From Bacillota bacterium (GTDB taxonomy: Bacteria; Bacillota; Clostridia; Clostridiales; Clostridiaceae): a stretch of 64,000 bases of DNA. The translations under genes and the position numbers were made by a program. The DNA lies in the NCBI GenBank assembly GCA_023424785.1, contig JAFADP010000005.1, forward strand, positions 1-64,000. The letters run 5' to 3'. Positions 56,068 to 64,000 of this stretch are shown here, piece by piece; position 1 is the stretch's first letter, and each line of letters begins with the position of its first letter. Below the pieces are notes generated by a model. The model did no database searches and was not told where the DNA came from. It worked only from the letters and a program-made list of their open reading frames with translations.

Positions 56068-56283
56068 ATGGAAAATAATATCACTGAACTGATACTTGAC
56101 AAAAACACAAAAGTTTGTGTTTGTAAGGCTATTTCAAGACATACAATTAAAGAAAGTATTAAAGCTGGTGCTAAAACTTTAGAAGAAGTTCAAAAAGCCA
56201 CAGGAGCTGGAACAGGTTCTTGTAAAGGCTGTAGATGCAACCATGTAATACAAAACTTAATTGACTCAGATTCAAACAATTAA
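56068..56283 (+). CDS. Bfd-like [2Fe-2S] protein
   Basis: 71 residues. The Bfd/NifU-middle motif CxC...CxxC is complete: 'KVCVCKAISRHTIKESI' then 'GAGTGSCKGCRCNHVI', with a fifth Cys one residue after the last. It should bind one [2Fe-2S] cluster. Bacterioferritin-associated ferredoxins reduce stored iron for release; other small members serve as electron carriers or as regulators. No ferritin gene is adjacent. GGAGGT precedes the ATG. It is a single gene between its promoter and a bidirectional terminator. Confidence 0.88.
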   Translation: MENNITELILDKNTKVCVCKAISRHTIKESIKAGAKTLEEVQKATGAGTGSCKGCRCNHVIQNLIDSDSNN

Positions 56284-56311
56284 AAAAAATCCCTATTAAT
56301 ACTTATATACG

Positions 56312-56352
56312 AAAAAGACCAAACTGTTTCCCTTAATCAGTTTGGTCTTTTT
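56312..56352. terminator. Bidirectional terminator between the Bfd-like gene and lysC
   Basis: AAAAAGACCAAACTG pairs with CAGTTTGGTCTTTTT; T-runs on both strands. Confidence 0.92.
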
Positions 56353-56357
56353 ATTAT

Positions 56358-57668
56358 CTAATTAAAAGCATTATATATAGCTCTTATTCCTTTTTCGAAA
56401 TCATCATTTTCTATTCCAACAAGAATATTCATTTCTGATGATCCTTGATCTATCATTCTTATATTAACATCAGCTTCTGCTAATGCAGTAAATACAGTTC
56501 CTGCTACACCCTTTTTCTTAGCCATCCCCTTACCAACAGTTGCAATTAACGCCATGTTTGGATGTACTAATATAGAATCTGGATTGCAAGCTCTCTTTAT
56601 TTCTTCAACTATTTTTTCTCTTTTATTCTTAAGTTCACTGTCAGAAATAACAACACATACAGTATCTATTCCTGATGGCATATTTTCAAAAGAAACTCCA
56701 TTCATTTCTAAGACACCAAGAACTTTTCTACAGAATCCCATTTCAGAATTCATCATGGCTTTCTCTATTGATATAACTGTAAAGTCTTTTTTACCAGCAA
56801 TACCTGTTAAAGTCTTACTATCATCATCACTTGTTTGAGAAACTATAAATGTTCCTTTATCTTCAGGTTTATTTGTATTCTTTATATTTATAGGTATTCC
56901 CGCTTCTCTTACAGGGAATATAGCATCTTCATGAAGTACTGATGCTCCCATATAAGCAAGTTCTCTTAATTCTTTATATGTAATTTCATCAATAGACTTT
57001 GGATTTTCCACTATTCTAGGATCTGCCATTAAAAATCCTGATACATCTGTCCAATTTTCGTATAAATCAGCATTTATACTTGCAGCAACAAGAGCTCCAG
57101 TTACATCTGAACCGCCTCTTGAAAAAGTTATTATGTTTCCATCCTTATCTGCTCCATAAAAACCTGGAATTACTGCTTTAGTAGTCTTGTCCAATTTTTC
57201 TTTTAAAGCTAATTTTGTGGATTCAATATCTAATGAACCATCTTTAGTAAATAAAATTACATCTTTTGCATCTATAAATTTATAACCTAAATATTCAGCT
57301 AAGATTAGTCCATTTAAATACTCTCCTCTACTAGCAGCATAATCTTTAGAAGCCCCATTCTCAAGATCTGTTTTAACTATTTCTAGGTATTTTTCAATAT
57401 TAAAGCTTAATCCTAAATCTTTAACTATTTCTGTATATCTATCATGTACATACTTAAATACATCATCTAATGATATACCTATTTCAACATGTGATTGACA
57501 CATATATAGTAAATCAGTTATTTTAGTATCTTTACTATTTCTTTTTCCTGGTGCAGAAGGAACTACATACTTTCTTGAATCATCTGCCGTTAAAATATTT
57601 TTAACTTTTTCAAATTGGCATGCATTTGCTAATGAACTTCCACCAAATTTTGTTACTACTGTTTTCAT
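56358..57668 (-). CDS. lysC: Aspartate kinase
   Basis: 436 residues, monofunctional. 'VTKFGGSSLANACQFEKV' at the N-terminus, 'TFSRGGSDVTGALVAASI' and 'ENWTDVSGFLMADPRIV' are the kinase core; two ACT domains occupy about 300-436 ('MNSEMGFCRKVLGVLEMNGV', 'AEADVNIRMIDQGSSEMNIL'). It phosphorylates aspartate at the head of lysine, threonine, methionine and diaminopimelate synthesis. Feedback by lysine or threonine is expected through ACT. There is no lysine riboswitch here, unlike many Bacillus lysC genes. A promoter-like pair and a short inverted repeat lie upstream. Confidence 0.94.
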   Translation of the reverse strand: MKTVVTKFGGSSLANACQFEKVKNILTADDSRKYVVPSAPGKRNSKDTKITDLLYMCQSHVEIGISLDDVFKYVHDRYTEIVKDLGLSFNIEKYLEIVKTDLENGASKDYAASRGEYLNGLILAEYLGYKFIDAKDVILFTKDGSLDIESTKLALKEKLDKTTKAVIPGFYGADKDGNIITFSRGGSDVTGALVAASINADLYENWTDVSGFLMADPRIVENPKSIDEITYKELRELAYMGASVLHEDAIFPVREAGIPINIKNTNKPEDKGTFIVSQTSDDDSKTLTGIAGKKDFTVISIEKAMMNSEMGFCRKVLGVLEMNGVSFENMPSGIDTVCVVISDSELKNKREKIVEEIKRACNPDSILVHPNMALIATVGKGMAKKKGVAGTVFTALAEADVNIRMIDQGSSEMNILVGIENDDFEKGIRAIYNAFN

Positions 57669-57711
57669 TTATTATTGCCCCCATTTTATTTTTTATTATT
57701 CACTAAAATCC

Positions 57712-57739
57712 ATTCTATCAATTTTTCAGATATTTTCAA
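57712..57739 (-). promoter_or_regulatory. Putative promoter of lysC
   Basis: TTGAAA (57734-57739), 16-base spacer, TAGAAT (57712-57717) on the minus strand. A CATTGTT/AACAATG inverted repeat lies at 57759-57778, upstream of it. The rest of the 280-base lysC-rlmI gap is AT-rich with no other signal seen. Confidence 0.45.
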
Positions 57740-57948
57740 TAGTATTTTACATTTATTTCATTGTTTTTAATAACAATGGTACTTTTTTATTAACATATTA
57801 ATTAGGTATCATTTATCAAACTATAAGTTTCCATTTTTGTAATTCATGAAATTACTTCTACATTTATAATATTTAAATTTCTACTTATATACCTATTCAT
57901 TTATTATTGTTATAATTATATAAGAATTTTTATTTAAAGGAGTTAATT

Positions 57949-59124
57949 ATGATAAGTAAATTTTATTTACATCAAGGCAAAAATAAAAAAGCAGAGAATG
58001 GTCGTCCTTGGATATATATTGATGAGATAAATGAATATGATGGTGATTATGAAAATGGTGATATTGTTGAAGTATATAACCATAAAAACTATTTCATAGG
58101 TAAAGGTTACATAAATGATAGAAGTAAAATAACTATCAGAATTATGACTAGAAATCAAAATGAAGAAATAAATAAAGAATTCTTTAGAAAAAGGCTTTTA
58201 TCTGCATGGGAATATAGAAAAACAGTTATAGATACCTCTTCTTGTAGATTAGTTTTTGGAGAAGCTGATTTACTTCCTGGATTAACAATTGATAAATATG
58301 AAGATTACTATGTAATTCAAATATCTACTTTAGGAATGGATAAATATAGAGATATAATTACTGAAATATTACTTGAAGATTTCAATGCAAAAGGAATATA
58401 TGAAAGAAGTGATATTAAAACTAGAGAGATTGAAGGATTAGAGCAAAAGAAAGGATTCTTAACAGCTCCTTTTGATACTAATATTCAAATAGTTGAAAAT
58501 GGAGTTAAGTACATAGTTGACTTAGAAAATGGTCAAAAGACTGGTTTCTTCTTAGACCAAAAAGAAAATAGAGCTGCTATACATAGAATTTGTAAAGATA
58601 AAGATGTACTTGACTGCTTTACTCATACTGGATCATTTGCATTAAATGCAGGAATAGCTGGTGCTAAGTCTGTTCTTGGAATAGATGTTTCACAACATGC
58701 TGTAGATTGCGCTACAAGAAATGCTCAACTTAATAATCTACAAGATACTGTTAAATTTGAATGTCATAATGCATTTGATGTTCTTCCATTGTGGTCAAGA
58801 GAAGGTAGACAGTTTGATGTTGTTATACTAGACCCACCAGCATTCACAAAGTCAAGAAATACTATTAATGGAGCTAAAAGAGGATATAAAGAAATTAACC
58901 TTAGAGGATTAAAAATGGTTAAGCCAGGTGGTTATTTTATAACTTGCTCTTGTTCACATTATATGAGTGAAGAACTATTAAGATCTACAATTAGTGAAGC
59001 TGCTCATGATGCTCATAGAATTTTAAGACAGGTGGAATTTAGAACTCAATCATCAGATCACCCAATACTTTGGAATTCTGATGAAAGCTATTATCTAAAG
59101 TTCTTTGTTTTCCAAGTAGTATAA
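57949..59124 (+). CDS. Class I SAM-dependent rRNA methyltransferase, RlmI/RlmK-like, with PUA domain
   Basis: 391 residues. An N-terminal PUA domain (about 1-75, 'GRPWIYIDEINEYDGDYENG') is followed by an RlmI-type linker and a Rossmann methyltransferase: SAM loop 'VLDCFTHTGSFALNAGIAGA', motif IV 'FDVVILDPPAFTKSRN' and the catalytic Cys region 'GGYFITCSCSHYM'. RlmI methylates C1962 of 23S rRNA at carbon 5; the Clostridium homologue is likely similar, but the exact base is unverified. AAAGGAG precedes the ATG. It is monocistronic with a terminator at 59129. Confidence 0.9.
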   Translation: MISKFYLHQGKNKKAENGRPWIYIDEINEYDGDYENGDIVEVYNHKNYFIGKGYINDRSKITIRIMTRNQNEEINKEFFRKRLLSAWEYRKTVIDTSSCRLVFGEADLLPGLTIDKYEDYYVIQISTLGMDKYRDIITEILLEDFNAKGIYERSDIKTREIEGLEQKKGFLTAPFDTNIQIVENGVKYIVDLENGQKTGFFLDQKENRAAIHRICKDKDVLDCFTHTGSFALNAGIAGAKSVLGIDVSQHAVDCATRNAQLNNLQDTVKFECHNAFDVLPLWSREGRQFDVVILDPPAFTKSRNTINGAKRGYKEINLRGLKMVKPGGYFITCSCSHYMSEELLRSTISEAAHDAHRILRQVEFRTQSSDHPILWNSDESYYLKFFVFQVV

Positions 59125-59128
59125 AATA

Positions 59129-59158
59129 TAGGAGATTTCTAACTTTAGAAATCTCCTA
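59129..59158. terminator. Bidirectional hairpin between the methyltransferase and DUF1653 genes
   Basis: TAGGAGATTTCT/AGAAATCTCCTA stem with a six-base loop. T-runs are short and interrupted on both sides. Confidence 0.75.
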
Positions 59159-59169
59159 ATTTATTAGTT

Positions 59170-59406
59170 CTAACCCTTATATAACTCAAATCTATATTTT
59201 TGTTTAGTTATGTTATCCTCTCTATTAACATCTATTTCTTCTAAAAACATATCTATAGGTCTAACAAACATTCCATATGGTGGATATAATGCTTGATATG
59301 ATACAAGAATTTCTCTAGTTTCTGTATGCTCTACAACACTATGAACATAATATAACTTTCCTTTAAAATGTCTATATGGTCGTTGAGCTTCTATTTTTCT
59401 ATCCAT
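59170..59406 (-). CDS. DUF1653 domain protein
   Basis: 78 residues: 'RPYRHFKGKLYYVHSVVEHT' and 'LVSYQALYPPYGMFVRPIDMF' are the DUF1653 core, a small SH3-like beta fold found alone or fused to other domains. The function is unknown. It is the last gene of a three-gene unit (radical SAM, ComB, DUF1653) with 11-base gaps. AGAGAGG lies before the start. Confidence 0.88.
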   Translation of the reverse strand: MDRKIEAQRPYRHFKGKLYYVHSVVEHTETREILVSYQALYPPYGMFVRPIDMFLEEIDVNREDNITKQKYRFELYKG

Positions 59407-59417
59407 TTTAACCTCTC

Positions 59418-60131
59418 TTACTTAACTATTACTAAATCTTTATATTCTGGTACTATATTTGTTATATTTTTTTGAATACAATATTCTATGTCATTTTCAA
59501 GGTTCAATCCCAACATAACATTATAATGTCTAGCTTCCTTAATATAGCTTATAATATCATCATTTTCTTTATATATCTTTAAAGCTGTATTAGCTATATC
59601 TGTTAATTCAATGGATTTTTTATTTTTCATCATTTCATTTATTATAAAGCCTGAACATATAAAATCATCCATAGAAAATTGTCCATTTGTCCCTGCATTA
59701 ACTATTACAACATCTTTATTTATTTCAATTAACTTTCTAGCAACAGCTCCTGCATTTATCATTGCTCCTATAAATATTCTATCTGCTGATGTACAACTTG
59801 TAAGTGTTCTTGTTCCATTTGTAGTAGTAATAATTATAGTTTTATCTTCTACTAGTTCTTTTGTATATTCAAGTGGAGAATTTGATAAATCAAATCCATC
59901 TATCTTTACCGCTCTTCTCTCTCCACCTAAAATACATTCATTTCTATTTAATAAATTTCTTTTTTCAAAAGCTTCTTCTACTGTTAATAAAGGAATAACT
60001 TCTTTGCATCCATTCATAAATGCAGTTGTTATAACAGATGTTGCTCTTAACATATCTATTACAACAACAATTTTATCTTTTATTAAATCTTCTCTTATAT
60101 AATCTGCCGAAATAATAATATCTAATTTCAT
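59418..60131 (-). CDS. ComB-like 2-phosphosulfolactate phosphatase family protein
   Basis: 237 residues. ComB fold signatures: 'KIVVVIDMLRATSVITTAFM', 'CILGGERRAVKIDGFDLSNS', 'KTIIITTTNGTRTLTSC' and 'VIVNAGTNGQFSMDDFICSG'. The archaeal founder removes phosphate from 2-phosphosulfolactate in coenzyme M synthesis. No other coenzyme M gene is in the window and clostridia do not make it, so the true substrate is unknown, perhaps another sulfonate or phosphate ester. Mg2+ dependence is expected from the acidic residues. It lies 11 bases after the radical SAM gene. Confidence 0.87.
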   Translation of the reverse strand: MKLDIIISADYIREDLIKDKIVVVIDMLRATSVITTAFMNGCKEVIPLLTVEEAFEKRNLLNRNECILGGERRAVKIDGFDLSNSPLEYTKELVEDKTIIITTTNGTRTLTSCTSADRIFIGAMINAGAVARKLIEINKDVVIVNAGTNGQFSMDDFICSGFIINEMMKNKKSIELTDIANTALKIYKENDDIISYIKEARHYNVMLGLNLENDIEYCIQKNITNIVPEYKDLVIVK

Positions 60132-60142
60132 TATACCCTCAC

Positions 60143-61069
60143 CTATTTAAAATTTTTTCCTTGATATATGTCATTATCTTCTAGTGACTTATCTATTGCA
60201 TTTAATACTTCCCATTTCTTTAGACTCCACATTGGCCCTATAAGTAAATCTCTCGGTGCATCCCCAGTTAATCTATGAACTACCATATCTTGAGGAAGCA
60301 TAGCTATAGACTTACATATTAAATCTATATAATCTTCTTGAGATAAGAATTTTAAATTTCCACTCTCATATTCCTTTACTAAACGAGTCCCCTTCATTAA
60401 GTGTAATAAATGAAGCTTAATTCCAGTAGATCCACTATGAGCTATATAATCAACAGTCTTTAGCATATCTTCTTTTGTTTCACCAGGAAGTCCAAATATA
60501 CAATGTGTAACAAAATCTATACCTCTCTTCTTAAGTCCTTCTATCGCTTTGTCATATACCTCCAAATCATATCCTCTATTAAAACTTCTTGCAACTTCAT
60601 CATTTATTGTTTGAAGTCCTAACTCTACCCATACATATAGCTTTTTATTTATTTCCTGTAATAAATCTAATACATCTTCATCTAGACAATCTGGTCTTGT
60701 TGCTATTGCAAGTGCTACAACGCCTTCTTCCTTAATAGCCTCCTCATACTTTTCTCTTAATACCTCTACTGGTGCATAAGTATTAGTATATGCTTGAAAA
60801 TAGGCTATATATTTTCCGTCCTTCCACTTCTTAGCCATCATATCTTTTATCTCAATAAATTGCTTATGTATTGAAAAGTCTCTATCTCCAGAAAAGTCAC
60901 CTGACCCTCTTGCACTACAAAATGTACATCCACCTTTACTTACCTTTCCATCTCTATTAGGACATGTAAAGCCAGCGTCTAATGATATTTTAAATACCTT
61001 TTCTCCAAATTTATTTCTTAGAAAATAGTTTAAACTATGATATCTTTTTCCATTCCAGTCTTTAATCAT
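60143..61069 (-). CDS. Radical SAM protein, TIGR01212/YtqA family
   Basis: 308 residues. The cluster motif is unusual: Cys in 'GFTCPNRDGKVSKGGCTFCS', a C-x11-C-x2-C pattern characteristic of this group, followed by 'FQAYTNTYAPVEVL', 'ALAIATRPDCLDEDVLDLL', 'LYVWVELGLQTINDEVARSF' and 'HCIFGLPGETKEDML'. The C-terminal part resembles Elp3/HemN-like radical SAM enzymes. YtqA of Bacillus is a homologue of unknown role. It leads the operon with comB and DUF1653 genes, which suggests a shared, uncharacterised process. Confidence 0.92.
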   Translation of the reverse strand: MIKDWNGKRYHSLNYFLRNKFGEKVFKISLDAGFTCPNRDGKVSKGGCTFCSARGSGDFSGDRDFSIHKQFIEIKDMMAKKWKDGKYIAYFQAYTNTYAPVEVLREKYEEAIKEEGVVALAIATRPDCLDEDVLDLLQEINKKLYVWVELGLQTINDEVARSFNRGYDLEVYDKAIEGLKKRGIDFVTHCIFGLPGETKEDMLKTVDYIAHSGSTGIKLHLLHLMKGTRLVKEYESGNLKFLSQEDYIDLICKSIAMLPQDMVVHRLTGDAPRDLLIGPMWSLKKWEVLNAIDKSLEDNDIYQGKNFK

Positions 61070-61255
61070 CTTTTTCTCCTTTTTAATCTTCGTATATTCA
61101 TATAATACAACTATTGTTTAGTAGTTATCAATAAAAGTAAAATTTATAAAATTAATTTTTTATATGTAAAAAAAATCTACATATATTTCTTAATAATATG
61201 CAGAATAAATATTATACTAATCATTTATTAAAATAATTATTTTAAGGAGTCTTTC

Positions 61256-62200
61256 ATGAAAAGGATTATTCCTAACAAAAGAAAAATAGCATTTAATAGA
61301 AAAAGGAGATGTAGAAATTTAATCTTATTACTACTTATATCTATAGTTATTTCAGAAACTTCTTACTTTTTAACATTTAAACTTAATAGATTAATTTGTA
61401 ATGAACCTAATGTCGATTACATATCTAAAGACTATAATAAAAGTAAGATATCTAAATCTGAAAGTAATGATTCTAACCTTCAAAGTACTGAAGTTATTAA
61501 TACTGTTAATTCCTTTATGGATGATGCAGAATTTGTTTATAAATATCTATTCCAACAAACACAAGGAATAATGCCTGATGGAGCTAATGGTGATAAGATA
61601 GCATATTTAACATTTGATGATGGTCCCTCAGAGACTGTAACTCCTCTTATACTAGATATACTTAAAGAAAAAGAGGTTAAAGGAACCTTCTTTATCATTG
61701 GAAAGCAAATTAATTCAAGTCCCACATCAATAGAATTATTAAAAAGAATTCTTAACGAAGGTCACTCTATAGGTAATCATACTTTTTCACATGACTATAG
61801 TTTTTTATACCCTAACCAGTTTGCTAATATTAATAATATACTATCTGATATAGAAAAGACAAATATAGAGTTAAAACAAGTTCTTGGTGATGACTTTAAA
61901 ACTCGTATTATTAGATTACCTGGTGGTAATATGTCATGGCATAATACTCAAGATATTGATAAAGTACTTAATAAAAACGGCTATTACTCAATAGATTGGA
62001 ATGTAGTAAATGGTGATGCAGAAGGTAAAACTAAAAATGCAGATGAGTTGTTAGAACAAGTAAAGTTATCAATTAGAAACAGAGAAAAAGCAATTATACT
62101 AATGCATGATACATATGGAAAAGAAGAAACTGCTAAGGCTTTACCTAAAATAATAGATTTCTTAAGAGAGCAAGGATATGAATTTCATGTTATTAAATAA
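61256..62200 (+). CDS. Polysaccharide deacetylase (CE4, PdaA/PgdA-like)
   Basis: 314 residues. An N-terminal membrane helix (about 20-45, 'LILLLLISIVISETSYFLTF') and a Ser/Asn-rich linker precede a NodB domain (about 115-310). Motifs: 'YLTFDDGPSETV' (catalytic base and metal Asp), 'GHSIGNHTFSHDYS' (metal His), 'IIRLPGGNMSWH', 'YYSIDWNVVNGD' and 'AIILMHDTYGKEE' (catalytic His). It removes acetyl groups from peptidoglycan GlcNAc or MurNAc outside the cell; which one cannot be read. AAGGAG precedes the ATG. Confidence 0.92.
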   Translation: MKRIIPNKRKIAFNRKRRCRNLILLLLISIVISETSYFLTFKLNRLICNEPNVDYISKDYNKSKISKSESNDSNLQSTEVINTVNSFMDDAEFVYKYLFQQTQGIMPDGANGDKIAYLTFDDGPSETVTPLILDILKEKEVKGTFFIIGKQINSSPTSIELLKRILNEGHSIGNHTFSHDYSFLYPNQFANINNILSDIEKTNIELKQVLGDDFKTRIIRLPGGNMSWHNTQDIDKVLNKNGYYSIDWNVVNGDAEGKTKNADELLEQVKLSIRNREKAIILMHDTYGKEETAKALPKIIDFLREQGYEFHVIK

Positions 62201-62236
62201 GAGTGGATATATCAATAAAGATTATCCACTCTTATT
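62196..62236. terminator. Bidirectional terminator between the deacetylase and lipoprotein genes
   Basis: AATAAGAGTGGAT pairs with ATCCACTCTTATT. It spans the deacetylase stop. Confidence 0.88.
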
Positions 62237-62239
62237 TAT

Positions 62240-63304
62240 CTATTTATCTTTAATTATTTCCATCTTATTTAAATCAAGTATATAATTCTCAACCTTCTTA
62301 TCTTCTTTAGATTCAATTTCAATTAAAGCCCCTTTATCATTTACACACTTAAGCCTTATAGAATATTTTGACTCTGGAAACTTTTCTTCTATCCCAAACT
62401 CATTTAATAATTCACCTGTAGAATTTCTATAAACTCTTATATAACTACCTTTTTCATTATTAATTTGAACGATTAATTGTCCATCATCACTAGAAAATAA
62501 CATTTCTTTTATATCGCTTCCATCTATTAAGTCGTACCCTATAACCTTATCTGCAATAGGTGTTTCTAATGCTTTTTCAAGTTTTAAATCAGTATCATTA
62601 TTATTCTTATTCTCATTATTTTGACTTGATTCTTCCTGACCTAACGTACTTTGGGATTCTTTAATAGTTGCTAATAAAATACAGCTCTTTTCATTATTTG
62701 ATGTTACTATTCCTATCTTATCCCCATTAAATCCTATTGCCACTCTACTAAATTTAACATTATCTATAGATTTTTTATTTAATACTACATCTGAGCCTTT
62801 TGAATATACTTCATTAGGTAAATCTTTAATTCTTAATAGAAGATTATTATTACCAATCTCTTCATTTGTTATTCTTAAATTACCTTCTTTTTCATAAACC
62901 TCATTATTACTTTTTGCTTTTATTTCATCAATTAAATAGCTATTACCATCCTTTATTATTTTTATACTCATTTCATCTAGATCAGCTCTTAAATTTTCCT
63001 CATCTTTTCTTATTACCATATAATCTATTTTTGCAAAATCTGCTCCTTCTATAGTTTTCTCAGTTCTATATGCACCTACTTTATTTTCTCCTATGTGTTT
63101 ATAATCTTCTTGTTTCTTAACATTATCAGTACATATCTTATCTATATCAGATATACTTCCATAAGTTAAAGATTGCATAAATTTATTTCCTACTTCTTTT
63201 GCTTTATAAACATCAAAAAAATCTTCATTATTTTTAGTACTATTACATCCAATTAATAAAATAAGCATTAGGACTACTATATAAAAAACTAACTTCCTCT
63301 TCAT
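62240..63304 (-). CDS. Lipoprotein of unknown function
   Basis: 354 residues. Signal peptide 'VVLMLILLIGC' with lipobox LLIGC, so Cys20 is probably lipidated. The mature part begins with a helical region ('KEVGNKFMQSLTYGSISDID') that looks NTF2/DUF4829-like, then an Asn/Asp/Lys-rich linker near residues 225-240 ('QNNENKNNNDTD'), and a beta-rich C-terminus ('MLFSSDDGQLIVQINNEKGS'). I recognise no named family. It is convergent with the deacetylase and divergent from the YkvI-like gene. Confidence 0.75.
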   Translation of the reverse strand: MKRKLVFYIVVLMLILLIGCNSTKNNEDFFDVYKAKEVGNKFMQSLTYGSISDIDKICTDNVKKQEDYKHIGENKVGAYRTEKTIEGADFAKIDYMVIRKDEENLRADLDEMSIKIIKDGNSYLIDEIKAKSNNEVYEKEGNLRITNEEIGNNNLLLRIKDLPNEVYSKGSDVVLNKKSIDNVKFSRVAIGFNGDKIGIVTSNNEKSCILLATIKESQSTLGQEESSQNNENKNNNDTDLKLEKALETPIADKVIGYDLIDGSDIKEMLFSSDDGQLIVQINNEKGSYIRVYRNSTGELLNEFGIEEKFPESKYSIRLKCVNDKGALIEIESKEDKKVENYILDLNKMEIIKDK

Positions 63305-63436
63305 AAATAATTCTCCTTTTCAGTATTAATATATTTAGTTTTCCTTAGTGAATAATCTCTTATACTTATTACTAGAATAAATATACTTTTTACATTATAT
63401 AATGTTAATAGAATAAATACTTAAAGGGATGTTTAT

Positions 63437-64000
63437 ATGAAAAAAGAAACCTTAAAAATCTTTCAAGTAGCTGTTGTTTTCATAGGAACAATAGTAGGAG
63501 CTGGATTAGCCTCTGGAAAAGAAATAACACAGTTTTTCACTGCATTTGGATATAAAAGTTTCTTAGGAATTATATTTTGTGGTATTTTCTATATAATTAT
63601 AGGAACTATAATATCTAAAATTAGTATAGCTCATAATTTAAATTCATATAGTGATATGATGAATACTATAAGTCCTAATATATTATCTAAGGTTACTGGA
63701 GTAATTACTACATTATATCTAATATCAAGTGCTTCTATAATACTTGCTGGAACTGGATCTCTCCTTAACCAGTTTTTTGGTATACCAAAGTTTTTAGGTT
63801 CATGCATTCTTTTATGTTGTGCAGTTATTTTCTTACTTAAAGGAACAAATGGATTAATACAAGTTAACTCCTTTATTGTACCTTGTTTAATAACCATAAT
63901 ATCAATAATATCAATTCTATATATAATATTCTGTAGAGACATGCTTTCCATTAATAATATTATGAGTATTGAACCTAAAAAAAATGGAATATTAATATCA
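63437..64000 (+). CDS. YkvI-family membrane protein (partial, runs off the window end)
   Basis: 188 residues visible without a stop. 'FQVAVVFIGTIVGAGLASGK' at the N-terminus followed by 'EITQFFTAFGYKSFLGII' is the YkvI signature, in the APC/LeuT-like transporter superfamily. About five membrane helices are seen. Substrate unknown; relatives lie near amino-acid permeases and spore germinant receptors. AAAGGG precedes the ATG at 63437. Confidence 0.85.
   Translation, partial: MKKETLKIFQVAVVFIGTIVGAGLASGKEITQFFTAFGYKSFLGIIFCGIFYIIIGTIISKISIAHNLNSYSDMMNTISPNILSKVTGVITTLYLISSASIILAGTGSLLNQFFGIPKFLGSCILLCCAVIFLLKGTNGLIQVNSFIVPCLITIISIISILYIIFCRDMLSINNIMSIEPKKNGILIS

Noticed and set aside
59611..60102. 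Long open frame of about 163 codons on the plus strand
   Set aside because: It is fully antisense to the clearly conserved comB gene, has no ribosome site and encodes a Ser/Ile/Phe-rich product typical of a reversed AT-rich gene.
63631..63951. Open frame on the minus strand at the window end
   Set aside because: Antisense to the membrane-helix coding region of the YkvI-family gene, which has a ribosome site and a family signature.
1..64000. Search for tRNA, rRNA, insertion sequences, prophage, toxin-antitoxin or defence genes
   Set aside because: None recognised by eye; all sizeable frames are accounted for by housekeeping, sporulation or small unknown genes.

Overview
The window is a low-GC (about 30% or less by eye), tightly packed segment of a spore-forming anaerobic Firmicute, most likely Clostridium sensu stricto; the species cannot be fixed from sequence alone. 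Sporulation genes (yabP, yabQ, yabM/spoVB-like, spoVT, spoVG), anaerobic ribonucleotide reductase (nrdD/nrdG), T-box leaders, strong AGGAGG ribosome sites and AT-rich wobble use all point this way. There are no rRNA or tRNA genes, no insertion sequences, no phage genes and no CRISPR arrays. Nearly everything looks vertically inherited.

Layout. (1) 1-15.9 kb, all minus strand: a core block read right to left as purR, spoVG, glmU, prs, an orphan response regulator, pth, mfd, prsA, spoVT, yabM-type flippase, yabN (MazG fusion), hup, rqcP, yabP, yabQ, divIC and an S1-domain yabR cut by the window edge. The order closely follows the Bacillus purR-yabR region. (2) 16-22 kb, mainly plus strand: murC, purine nucleoside phosphorylase, an AEC transporter (minus), a metallophosphoesterase, and asnS behind an Asn T-box. 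(3) 22-32.6 kb, minus strand: a CPA1-type cation/proton antiporter, nrdG, a DUF815 AAA ATPase, a beta-hydroxyacid dehydrogenase, an aconitase-family hydratase with a NifV-like homocitrate synthase, and nrdD with a NrdR-like box. (4) 32.7-35.5 kb, plus strand: DUF3048 lipoprotein, DegV, PadR and a 58-residue ORF. (5) 35.5-45.7 kb, minus strand: Mrp ATPase, a lipoprotein overlapping lgt, an unusual His/Glu/Cys-rich protein, then rsmA, rnmV, yabE-like, tatD, a four-helix protein and metG with a Met T-box. This block again mirrors the Bacillus metS-ksgA order. (6) 46-55.8 kb, minus strand: a NhaC-family transporter under a lysine riboswitch, an ABC1/UbiB kinase with aminopeptidase P, a CcpA-like regulator, and type-2-like ileS with an Ile T-box. 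(7) 56-64 kb, mixed: a Bfd-like [2Fe-2S] protein, aspartokinase, an RlmI-like methyltransferase, a YtqA/ComB/DUF1653 operon, a polysaccharide deacetylase, a lipoprotein and the start of a YkvI-family membrane protein.

How the parts fit. The window is a housekeeping region for translation quality and tRNA charging (asnS, metG, ileS, pth, rqcP, rsmA, rnmV), envelope building (glmU, murC, lgt, yabM, deacetylase), nucleotide supply (prs, purR, punA, nrdDG) and sporulation. Regulation visible in the DNA is mostly leader RNA: three T-boxes with readable specifier codons (AAC, AUG, AUC) and one lysine riboswitch, each ending in an intrinsic terminator. No clear new defence or mobile system was found. 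The least explained items are the His-rich protein at 38-39.5 kb, the homocitrate synthase/aconitase pair without an adjacent dehydrogenase of the usual type, the perfect 18-bp hairpin before lgt, and an isolated ComB homologue.
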